Position numbers and translations under genes: made by a program. Positions 9,031 through 16,323 of a stretch of 64,000 nt of DNA are shown here, in pieces. The DNA lies in NCBI GenBank assembly GCA_963974055.1, contig CAXBCP010000004.1, positions 148,921 to 212,920 on the forward strand. The letters run 5' to 3'. How positions within the stretch are numbered: position 1 is the stretch's first letter; the number at the start of each line of letters is the position of its first letter. Below the pieces are notes generated by a model. It was not told the origin of the DNA, did no database searches, and saw nothing but the letters and a program-made list of their open reading frames with translations. The stretch is from CAXBCP01 sp963974055 (GTDB lineage Bacteria; Pseudomonadota; Alphaproteobacteria; MPNO01; UBA830).

Positions 9031-9435
9031 TTAAGTGTCTTTTGGGGGGTCGATGGGGCCGCCCGCCGCAATCCAGGCGTTTATGCCGCCTTCGAGATGG
9101 GCCACCGGCGTCAGTCCCATGTCCTGCGCGGTGCGTGCCGCCAGCGCCGAGCGCCAGGCGCCTGCGCAATAGAAGATGAATTTTTTGTCTTCGGCGAAAA
9201 AGTCGCGGTGATAGGATGTGTCCGGGTCGATCCACATTTCCAGCATGCCGCGCGGTACGTGGCGCGCACCGGTGATGCGGCCGGTCTTGGCGAGCTCGCG
9301 GATGTCGCGGATATCGATGAACAACACGTCGTCGCGCCCGACCAGCTGCCTCGCGTCGGCAATGCTGATTTCCTCGACATGTTCGTTGGCCTCGGCGACC
9401 ATCTGTTTCACCGAGCGTGTTATGTTGAGCGCCAT
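9031..9435 (-). CDS. Single-domain rhodanese-like sulfurtransferase
   Basis: 134 aa with one rhodanese domain: FIDIRDIRELAKTGRITGARHVPRG, then the active-site loop with C90 (YCAGAWRSA), and the C-terminal LEGGINAWIAAGGP. The intact cysteine supports sulfane-sulfur transfer from thiosulfate, persulfide or a protein donor. It lies between the MBL hydrolase (4-base gap) and UbiD (13 bases). MBL plus rhodanese pairs are common in persulfide metabolism, but this MBL protein is not an obvious persulfide dioxygenase. A role in sulfur supply or molybdenum-cofactor sulfuration for the co-encoded hydroxylase is possible but inferred. Confidence 0.88.
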   Translation of the reverse strand: MALNITRSVKQMVAEANEHVEEISIADARQLVGRDDVLFIDIRDIRELAKTGRITGARHVPRGMLEMWIDPDTSYHRDFFAEDKKFIFYCAGAWRSALAARTAQDMGLTPVAHLEGGINAWIAAGGPIDPPKDT

Positions 9436-9439
9436 CGGT

Positions 9440-10456
9440 TCAGTGTCCCTTGTGATCGTCGCCCGAATGCCCGCCGGAGTGATCGTGCGGGCATCTGTCC
9501 GGATATTCGGACCAGTACCATTTCGCCATCTCCGAGAAAACTTTCATGGCGCTTGGCGGGCGGTCATTGCCGTCGAATTCGCGGTACAGGCTGTTCACAT
9601 TGATAAACACGCGTTCGCGGTCGATCCAGTCGTTAAAGAAATCGGCGACGATTTCCTCCGATGCGGCGACCCAGTCGAGCCCTGCGTCGTAGCGTTTGCG
9701 CGCTTCGTCGCGGAGTTCGGTCAGATAGCTGCGCAGCGCACGAACTTCGGTCTTGCCGCTGACCGGCCCGTGCCCGGGCACGACGATATCGACATCGAGG
9801 CCGAGGATATGGTCGCAGGCGCCGATCCAGTTGCTTACTGGACCTGCCCACATTACAGGATGACCGCCGACGAACACGATGTCGCCGGTATAGACGATTC
9901 GGTCATCGGGGACGTGCACGATCACGTCGCCCCGGGTATGCGCCGGGCCGACATTGGTCAGTTCGACGCGTTTGTCGCCGACCTGCAGGGTCATCGATTT
10001 GTCGAATGTCCGGGTGGGCAGGGTGTTTACGATGCCGTCGAAATCGAACTTGCGGCCCATCAGTTCCCAGATGATGGCGCCGGCATCGCCCATGTCCTGC
10101 CAGGCGTTCACCCGGCTGATAAAGGCTTCGGGCGGGCGGATTTCCATTTCGTCGGCGCAGGCCCGGGACGCGACGATCTCGGCGCCGGTCACAAGCTGGT
10201 TTCCGTATGTATGGTCGCCGTTCGCATGGGTGTTGACCAGGGTGTCGATCGATTTTGCAGCGGGCGCGGCATCGCGCATCGCGGTCAGCATGTCCGCGGT
10301 CAGCGGCAGGTCGAACAACGTATCGACGAGCAGGGATTCGCTGCCGTCGGTGATCAGTCCCGCGTTGCTCCACCCCCAGCCGCCATCCGGCAGCAGGTAG
10401 GCCCAGCATCCGTTGCCGACGTCATGCAGGCCTTTCGTATATTTCCAATCTTGCAT
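9440..10456 (-). CDS. MBL-fold metallo-hydrolase with a variant HxNxDH motif
   Basis: 338 aa, first gene of the operon. Metal-site motifs: H77-A-N79-G-D81-H82 (an Asn where the classic HxHxDH has its second His), H173 (PAHTRGD), D192 (YTGDIV) and H229 (VPGHGP). The C-terminus is His-rich (PHDHSGGHSGDDHKGH), which may bind metal. ATG 10456 follows GGAGGG at moderate spacing, and upstream in-frame codons run into the divergent promoter region. It probably hydrolyses an ester, lactone or thioester formed in the pathway; the substrate is not identifiable. Confidence 0.82.
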   Translation of the reverse strand: MQDWKYTKGLHDVGNGCWAYLLPDGGWGWSNAGLITDGSESLLVDTLFDLPLTADMLTAMRDAAPAAKSIDTLVNTHANGDHTYGNQLVTGAEIVASRACADEMEIRPPEAFISRVNAWQDMGDAGAIIWELMGRKFDFDGIVNTLPTRTFDKSMTLQVGDKRVELTNVGPAHTRGDVIVHVPDDRIVYTGDIVFVGGHPVMWAGPVSNWIGACDHILGLDVDIVVPGHGPVSGKTEVRALRSYLTELRDEARKRYDAGLDWVAASEEIVADFFNDWIDRERVFINVNSLYREFDGNDRPPSAMKVFSEMAKWYWSEYPDRCPHDHSGGHSGDDHKGH

Positions 10457-10482
10457 GGGTACGTTGACCCTCCCTTCGCAAA

Positions 10483-10503
10483 CCTTGTACCTGTTCCTTG
10501 CAC
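10483..10503. promoter_or_regulatory. Possible operator: direct repeat CCTTGTAC / CCTTGCAC between divergent genes
   Basis: Two near-identical 8-base units start 13 bases apart in the 76-base gap between the MBL gene (reading left) and the XRE regulator gene (reading right). Their placement suits a binding site for the adjacent regulator, but no footprint or second copy elsewhere was checked. Weak evidence. Confidence 0.2.
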
Positions 10504-10532
10504 GGACGAAAAGCGGTACGGAAGGCGTGGGT

Positions 10533-11417
10533 ATGACGATACGGTTTGACGACATCGGCAACCGGTTGAAGGCGTTTCGCCTGGCGTCCGGACTCAGCGC
10601 CGACGAAATTGCGGCCCGGCTCGATATTTCGAGGACGGCGCTCTACCGGTTCGAGAAGGGCGAGGTCGCAAAGATCGAAACCCTGGAAAAACTGTCCGAT
10701 CTGCTGGAAGTGTCCGTGCCGACACTGCTCGGGGTGGGGGTCGAATACATTTCGTCGGCCGTCGCCTTTTTCGAGCGCCTCCGCCAGATCGAGGAAATCG
10801 CCGAACACATCGTGGTGCTGGCAGGCCCGGTATCGTTTCTCCTGGCGTCCGACGCGTTCGGCGAAACCCTTGAGGAGGTGCTGGCGGAAAGCATCCCGGA
10901 AGGCACCGCGGGCCAGGACCGTGCCCAGGCGACCGTGGGCGAACTGATCCCCATCCTGCGCCGCCGCAAGGAAGCTTGGCGCAAGCGCAGGCCGGGTATC
11001 CTGAACCTTATCTCCGGCGCCGAAATCGACCGTTTCCTGCGCAACGGCCTGGTCGGCCGGCTCGACCTGCCCGAAGAAGTCCTCGCGGAACGACGGACGC
11101 GGGCGCGCGCCGAGGCTGAGCACCTGATCGGGTTGATGGAACAGGAACCCATCGGCGTGCAGATCGGCATCGTGCCGGGCGCCCTGCCGCATAACAGTTT
11201 CCAGATATTCCGCCAGGCCGACCGGAAGATTCTCACGCTCAGCCCGTTCCGGCTTGGCGAACAGCCGAACGTCCATGGCGGGATCGCGATGATAACGTCG
11301 GCGCCGGAAGCACTGGAACTGCATGAACGCACCGTCGAAGACATGTGGCGGCGGGCGCATAAGGGACAGGCGGCCGCAGCATTCATGCGCGAACTGATCC
11401 AGAAACTGCCGGAATAA
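10533..11417 (+). CDS. XRE-type HTH transcriptional regulator with C-terminal sensing domain
   Basis: 294 aa. Residues 6-60 form a helix-turn-helix of the Cro/CI type (RLKAFRLASGLSADEIAARL...SRTALYRFEKGE). The remaining 230 residues form a larger domain with no motif I can name; they contain a charged helical segment (RRRKEAWRKRRPG) and probably bind an effector or mediate oligomerisation. It is transcribed divergently from the seven-gene MBL-to-TauD operon, 76 bases apart, so control of that operon and of itself is the simplest inference. The start ATG 10533 gives a family-like N-terminus. Confidence 0.82.
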   Translation: MTIRFDDIGNRLKAFRLASGLSADEIAARLDISRTALYRFEKGEVAKIETLEKLSDLLEVSVPTLLGVGVEYISSAVAFFERLRQIEEIAEHIVVLAGPVSFLLASDAFGETLEEVLAESIPEGTAGQDRAQATVGELIPILRRRKEAWRKRRPGILNLISGAEIDRFLRNGLVGRLDLPEEVLAERRTRARAEAEHLIGLMEQEPIGVQIGIVPGALPHNSFQIFRQADRKILTLSPFRLGEQPNVHGGIAMITSAPEALELHERTVEDMWRRAHKGQAAAAFMRELIQKLPE

Positions 11418-11418
11418 C

Positions 11419-12750
11419 GTGACCGCGGACCTTTCAGACCTGTTGCAGGATGCCGGGGGCCATCAGCGCGCCGGACGGATGTCGGCGGCCGAGTCCGCAT
11501 ACCGTGCGGCACTGCAGCTGGACCCGGCGCATCCCGGCGCGCAGAACAATCTCGGGGTGCTTGTCGCCCGGCGCGGAGATGCCGCAGGGGCACTGGATAT
11601 TTTCGACCGATTGCTGGCGTCGGAGCCCGGCTATGCGTCGGCCCATTTCAACCGCGGGAACGCGCTTCGCGCGCTGAACCGCCGGCACGAGGCGATCGAA
11701 GCCTTCCGTATCGTGGCCGCGCTGGAGCCCGACCATTACGACGCGCACAGGGCGTTGGGGTTTCTGTGGCTGGCGGTCGGCGACCGCGACCGGTCGATGG
11801 ATCATTTCGCCCGGACCTACGCCCTGCGCCGGGGCGAGGACCGCACCGGGATCGCGAACGAATCGTTGCGCACGGCGAACCGGTCGAAACTGCAACACGA
11901 TGCGGCGCTGTTCCGTCACCTGCCGCCGCGCGTCCGCGACGGGGGACGGTTCGAGCTGCTGGCCCGTATCTATGACAGTGTTGCGGCAGACCTGCCCGAT
12001 TCCGATACCGTCGTCGCGCTTTCGGACGCGCAGCTTGAAACCCTGGGGCCGGATTACAATGCGCCGCTTCACCATGTGGATATGCCTGAACTGCCGGGCG
12101 GGGCGGTGAATCCCGGGCTCGACCCGGCGGCGATCGCGCAGAACTATCGCGACACGGCGCCCGGGCTCGCCTGGTTCGACGGCCTGCTGACGCCGAAAGC
12201 GCTCGCCCTGCTGCGTCGTGCCCTGACCGAAAGCACGATCTGGCACGATTTCACCCATATCGGCGGTTATGTCGCGACCTATCTCGAGGACGGGCTGGCA
12301 TCGCCGCTTTTCCTGCAGATCGCCGACGAATTCCGGGGTCTGCTGCCGGACCTCCTCGGGCCGCATCCATTGACCCAGGCGTGGGCGTTCAAGGGACTGC
12401 GCGGCGATCAGCCGATCGACGTGCATGCCGACGATGCCGCGATCAGTCTGAATTTCTGGATTACGCCTGAATCGGCGAACCGGAACGCGGATGCCGGCGG
12501 GCTGGTGGTGTATCGCGAAGCGCCGCCCCGCGACTGGCCGATTGTCGATTACGACGCGGACCGCGCGCGCATCCGGTCCTTTCTGGATACCCACGGCGAT
12601 TCGGCCGTCCGGGTTCCATATGGCGAAAACCGCGCGGTTTTATTCGATTCCCGTCTGTTTCACGGGTCCGACGCCCCCGATTTTGCGCCGGGTTATGAAA
12701 ACCATCGGGTAAATATTACAATGTTGTTCGGCACGGCGGGTGAATTGTAA
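11419..12750 (+). CDS. TPR-repeat protein fused to a 2-oxoglutarate/Fe(II) oxygenase-like domain
   Basis: 443 aa, GTG start one base after the regulator's stop. Residues 1-140 are tetratricopeptide repeats (AESAYRAALQLDPAHPGAQ, FNRGNALRALNRRHEAIEAF). The C-terminal half has an oxygenase double-stranded helix with H336-A-D338 (IDVHADDA), distal H415 (LFHGSDAP) and R430 (ENHRVNIT), the full 2-oxoglutarate/Fe facial triad. Such TPR-hydroxylases may modify proteins, peptides or small molecules, with the TPR part holding a partner. The tight link to the regulator gene is unusual and suggests it belongs to the same system. Confidence 0.8.
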   Translation: MTADLSDLLQDAGGHQRAGRMSAAESAYRAALQLDPAHPGAQNNLGVLVARRGDAAGALDIFDRLLASEPGYASAHFNRGNALRALNRRHEAIEAFRIVAALEPDHYDAHRALGFLWLAVGDRDRSMDHFARTYALRRGEDRTGIANESLRTANRSKLQHDAALFRHLPPRVRDGGRFELLARIYDSVAADLPDSDTVVALSDAQLETLGPDYNAPLHHVDMPELPGGAVNPGLDPAAIAQNYRDTAPGLAWFDGLLTPKALALLRRALTESTIWHDFTHIGGYVATYLEDGLASPLFLQIADEFRGLLPDLLGPHPLTQAWAFKGLRGDQPIDVHADDAAISLNFWITPESANRNADAGGLVVYREAPPRDWPIVDYDADRARIRSFLDTHGDSAVRVPYGENRAVLFDSRLFHGSDAPDFAPGYENHRVNITMLFGTAGEL

Positions 12751-12767
12751 CAAAAATGGAAATTATC

Positions 12768-12796
12768 TTTATTTTATTACATTCCTCGGGTATAAC
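12768..12796 (+). promoter_or_regulatory. Candidate promoter for the PyrK-like operon
   Basis: An unusually AT-rich 60-base patch precedes the operon. TATAAC (12791-12796) is a fair -10 box, and TTTATT (12768-12773) lies 17 bases upstream but matches the -35 consensus poorly. The position, 36 bases before the ATG, is sensible. Confidence 0.3.
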
Positions 12797-12832
12797 CTGC
12801 CCTCTGCAATCTGATCGAAAAGCATCGAGCCT

Positions 12833-13705
12833 ATGACCGATTTGGAATCCAATCACAATTACACGAACTCGGCGATACCGGTGGGCGGGACCGATCCCTA
12901 TCCCGACAAGCCGAGCGGCGAATTCCTGACCAATGTCGTTTCCAACGACTGGGTAAACGGCGAATACAAGCTGCTGGTGCTCGAATCCGCGCCGAAAGCG
13001 CTGAACGCCTATGCCGGTCAGTTCTTTCACCTGCTGTGCCCGTCACCGGACGGCGCGGAAGTATGGATGCGCCGGCCGATGAGCGTCTACAAGATCGACC
13101 GCGACGCCGGTCAGATCGAATTTCTCTATAAATGCGAAGGCCGCGGCACCCAGGGCATGGCGATGCTGACGGCCGGCGATACCTTCAATATCGCAGGTCC
13201 GCTCGGGATCGGCTTTTCGCTCGACCCCGCCTGGAAAAACATCGTCGTCCTCGGCCGGGGCGTGGGTCTGGCGACCCTGGCGCCCTTGTCGCAACTGGCG
13301 GCCGAAAACGGCGTCGGCGTCACCGCCGTATTCAGCGCGCGCAAATCCGAGCTGGTCATGTCCGAGGACCTGTTCCGGGCGCATGGGGCGGCGACCGTCT
13401 CGGTCGTTGACGAAGACGGCAGCAGCGACGTCGCCAATGTCGAAAAGATTCTTGAAGGCCTGATCGCCGAGGGTAAGGCCGATGCATTCTTCACCTGCGG
13501 TTCCAGCCGCCTGCTGCGCCTTATGCAGGATCTCGGCCGGAAACACGGCGTTCCGGGGCAGGTGGCGATGGAACAGATCATGGTGTGCGGCATCGGCGCC
13601 TGTTACGTCTGCATGCGCACCTTCGAAGTTAACGGCGAACAAGTCCTCCGGCGGGTGTGCCGCGAAGGACCGGTATTCAACATGCAGGAGGCAGTGGGAT
13701 GGTAG
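12833..13705 (+). CDS. PyrK-like FAD/2Fe-2S electron-transfer subunit
   Basis: 290 aa, ferredoxin-NADP reductase fold. The FAD-contact motif RRPMSV is at 80-85. The NAD-binding core is IVVLGRGVGLATLAP. The C-terminal 2Fe-2S site is C252, C257, C260 and C276 (VCGIGACYVC...RRVC), as in dihydroorotate dehydrogenase B electron-transfer subunits. It would pass electrons between NAD(P)H and the PyrD-like subunit encoded next; the genes overlap by 7 bases. A roughly 30-residue N-terminal extension precedes the conserved fold. The operon context (CoA ligase, reductase) and the altered partner argue against a pyrimidine biosynthesis role. Confidence 0.83.
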   Translation: MTDLESNHNYTNSAIPVGGTDPYPDKPSGEFLTNVVSNDWVNGEYKLLVLESAPKALNAYAGQFFHLLCPSPDGAEVWMRRPMSVYKIDRDAGQIEFLYKCEGRGTQGMAMLTAGDTFNIAGPLGIGFSLDPAWKNIVVLGRGVGLATLAPLSQLAAENGVGVTAVFSARKSELVMSEDLFRAHGAATVSVVDEDGSSDVANVEKILEGLIAEGKADAFFTCGSSRLLRLMQDLGRKHGVPGQVAMEQIMVCGIGACYVCMRTFEVNGEQVLRRVCREGPVFNMQEAVGW

Positions 13706-14646
13706 ATCTTTCCGTAAAGATCGGCGATTTGACGTTTCAGAACCCGATTCAGCCGGCATCCGGCGCGTTTTCCTGGGAATATAACGAAGTCATCGATCTC
13801 AACCGCCTCGGGGCGCTGGTCGCCAAGACGATCTGCCGCGAACCGCGGATCGGCAACCCGACCCCGCGCATGGCGGAAACCGAGGCCGGGATCATCCAGT
13901 CCATCGGCCTGCCCGGCAAGGGGATCGAATATTTTCTCGACCATGTCGTGCCCGAATACGCGAAGTTCGAACCGCCCCTGGTGGTCAGCGTGTCTTCGGA
14001 ATCGGTCGAGGATTTCGCGGCGCTCGCCCGCGAACTCACGGTGCCCGATGTGGATGTGATCGAGTGCAATATTTCCTGCCCGACCCGCAATACGACCGGC
14101 GGCAACTTCGCGCTTCAGGAAGAGCACACGAAGGAAGTTATGGGGGCGATCCGGGCCGCGACGGACAAGCCGGTCTGGGCAAAGCTGTCGCCGAACGCGG
14201 GCGATATCGTTTCCATCGCCCTGGCGGCCGAAGAAGCCGGCGCCGATGCGCTGGTGATTGCGAATACGTTCCTGTCGCTGAAAATCCGCACCGACAATTT
14301 CCGCCCGGCGCTTGGCAACAAGTTCGGCGGCATGGTGTCGCCAGCATTGAAGCCGATCGTGCTGCGCATGGTGTATCAGGTCGCCAAGGAAGTGAATATT
14401 CCCGTCATCGGCGTCGGCGGCGTGACCAAGGCCGAGGACGTTGTCGAATACATGCTGGCCGGCGCCCACGCGGTCGGGATCGGCTATGCCGGGTTCCGCA
14501 ATCCGACGGCGCTGACCACCATCATCGACGATCTCGAAACCTGGTGCGACGAACGCGGCATCGAGAAAGTCACCGACCTGATCGGCGCGGTAAAGGACGA
14601 CGATATGGAAATGGATACTCTGGTCGCCGCATCGCACGGCGTCTGA
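13699..14646 (+). CDS. PyrD-like (dihydroorotate dehydrogenase B-type) flavoprotein with altered substrate site
   Basis: 315 aa FMN TIM-barrel. ATG 13699 follows AGGAGG and overlaps the PyrK-like stop. The general base C127 (NISCP) and FMN regions (VIGVGGVTKAEDV, GGMVSPALKPIVLRMVYQV) match class 1B PyrD. Of the asparagines that hold orotate in class 1 enzymes, N124 is present. The one in NSxGL is Q67 (IIQSIGLP), and the one after SCP is T129. By analogy it transfers two electrons to or from a cyclic or unsaturated substrate other than orotate. Dihydropyrimidine dehydrogenase-like chemistry is one option. Confidence 0.8.
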   Translation: MVDLSVKIGDLTFQNPIQPASGAFSWEYNEVIDLNRLGALVAKTICREPRIGNPTPRMAETEAGIIQSIGLPGKGIEYFLDHVVPEYAKFEPPLVVSVSSESVEDFAALARELTVPDVDVIECNISCPTRNTTGGNFALQEEHTKEVMGAIRAATDKPVWAKLSPNAGDIVSIALAAEEAGADALVIANTFLSLKIRTDNFRPALGNKFGGMVSPALKPIVLRMVYQVAKEVNIPVIGVGGVTKAEDVVEYMLAGAHAVGIGYAGFRNPTALTTIIDDLETWCDERGIEKVTDLIGAVKDDDMEMDTLVAASHGV

Positions 14647-14653
14647 TCCGCCG

Positions 14654-16291
14654 ATGGCTGTCACGCCGACCCTGCCGCCCGATGATGCGACCGTAAAGGA
14701 ATACTACGCGTCCGGCGCGTGGCAGGCGCAGACGATCTACGACATCGTTGTCGCCCATTGCGCCGAACGGCCCGATGCACCGGCGGTGACGGACAGCTTC
14801 CGGTCTTATGCGTGGCGGGAGCTTGTCGGTCTGGTCGATGCCTTCGCGGCCGATCTTGCGCGCCGCGGTGTTGAACGGGGCGACACGATCTTTGTCGGCG
14901 CGCCCAACCGGATAGAGACGATCATCGCGCTTCTGGCGGCATCGCGCGACGGGTTCGTGTGCTGTCCATCGCCCCATCGCAATCATACGATTTCCGAAAT
15001 CGCCGACATGTGCGCCCGCGCGTCCTGCGCCGTCTATATCCATCAGCCCGGTCACGGCGCCGACGCGGACGGGGACGAAATACTGCCGCTGATCCGGGCG
15101 ATCCCGTCTGTGCGCCATGTTTACGAACTGGCGGCGGATTCGGCGGGCGATCCCTTCGGCGGGTTTTCCGGACAGCCGGCCGCGCCGGCATCCGGCAATC
15201 CCGATCTGGTGACCTATCTCGCGTTTACGTCCGGGTCGACCGGAAAGCCGAAGGGCGTGATGCATAGCGACAATTCACAGCTTGTCGCCGCCCGCGGTAT
15301 CGCCGGCGCCTGGGGGTTTGGGTCCGATACCGTGACCCTGTCGCTGAGCCCGTTCAGCCACAATCTCGGCTGCGGCACGTTATGGACGTCGCTGGTCGCC
15401 GGCGGCGCATTCGTTCTGCACGACTGGCCCCGCGGCGAAAGCCTGCTCGACCGGATCGCGGCGGCGGGGGTGACCTATCTGGTCGGCGTGCCGACCCATG
15501 CGATGGACCTGCTGGCCGAACTGAAGGCGCGTGGGATCGAACGTTACGGCCAACTGAAAAGCTTCCGCGTATCGGCGGCCGCCTGTCCGGAGCACGTCGC
15601 CGCAGACCTGTTCGACTGCGGAATCCCCGTACAGAAGGGGTACGGCATGACCGAAACCAACGGCCATCAATACAGCCTGCCCGGCGATTCCCGGGATATG
15701 ATTATCGGAACATCGGGTGTGTGCTGTCCCGGGTACGACCTGTGCATTTTCGATGCCAACGACCCCGATCGCGCGCTTCCTGCAGGGGAAGCCGGCCTGG
15801 TCGCGGGCAAGGGCGCATCGCTGATGCTGGGCTATTTCGAAGATCGCGCTGCGACCCTCGCATCGATGAACAACTGCGGCTGGTTCCTGACCGGCGATCT
15901 CGGCACATTGGACGAGAACGGCTATCTGCGGCTGACCGGACGCAAGAAGGAACTGATCGTCCGCGGCGGGCACAACATCAACCCGAACCTGCTGGAAGAC
16001 CTGGCGCTACGCCATGACGCGATCGACCTGGCCGCCGCGATCCCCGTTCCCGACGACCGCCTGGGCGAACGTGCCTGCATGGCGGTGATGTTCGAACCGG
16101 GACGGTCGGTCACGGCGGCGGAAATGATCGCCCATCTCGCCGCCGAGGGGCTTTCGCGATACGATATGCCCGAATTCTGGCTGCCCTTGGCCGATATTCC
16201 GCTGATGCCGAACGGCAAAATGGAAAAACTCGAAATCATTCGCCGGGTCCGCGACGGGGCAGTCACCCCGGAACCGATCACACCCGCTTAA
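14654..16291 (+). CDS. AMP-dependent acyl/aryl-CoA ligase
   Basis: 545-aa ANL-superfamily enzyme. The AMP/phosphate loop is FTSGSTGKPKGV, followed by YGMTETNG (A5 region) and LTGDLGTLDENGYLRLTGRKKELIVRGGHNI (A7-A8). The catalytic lysine is in LMPNGKMEK near the C-terminus. It activates a carboxylic acid to an acyl-AMP and then to the CoA thioester. It starts 7 bases after the PyrD-like gene and is probably translated from the same message, so the PyrKD-like enzyme may act before or after CoA activation. The substrate is undetermined. Confidence 0.86.
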   Translation: MAVTPTLPPDDATVKEYYASGAWQAQTIYDIVVAHCAERPDAPAVTDSFRSYAWRELVGLVDAFAADLARRGVERGDTIFVGAPNRIETIIALLAASRDGFVCCPSPHRNHTISEIADMCARASCAVYIHQPGHGADADGDEILPLIRAIPSVRHVYELAADSAGDPFGGFSGQPAAPASGNPDLVTYLAFTSGSTGKPKGVMHSDNSQLVAARGIAGAWGFGSDTVTLSLSPFSHNLGCGTLWTSLVAGGAFVLHDWPRGESLLDRIAAAGVTYLVGVPTHAMDLLAELKARGIERYGQLKSFRVSAAACPEHVAADLFDCGIPVQKGYGMTETNGHQYSLPGDSRDMIIGTSGVCCPGYDLCIFDANDPDRALPAGEAGLVAGKGASLMLGYFEDRAATLASMNNCGWFLTGDLGTLDENGYLRLTGRKKELIVRGGHNINPNLLEDLALRHDAIDLAAAIPVPDDRLGERACMAVMFEPGRSVTAAEMIAHLAAEGLSRYDMPEFWLPLADIPLMPNGKMEKLEIIRRVRDGAVTPEPITPA

Positions 16292-16323
16292 GCGGGGACG
16301 CAGATTTAAACGGAGGCTTCCCC

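Noticed and set aside
6903..9179. Open frame of about 758 codons on the plus strand
   Set aside because: Antisense to the amidohydrolase and UbiD genes and with no motif.
1380..14646. Thymine salvage pathway (TauD-like hydroxylase, isoorotate decarboxylase, PyrKD-like)
   Set aside because: All the enzyme classes exist in the window, but the genes lie in separate transcription units and key residues were not verified; too speculative to list as a function.
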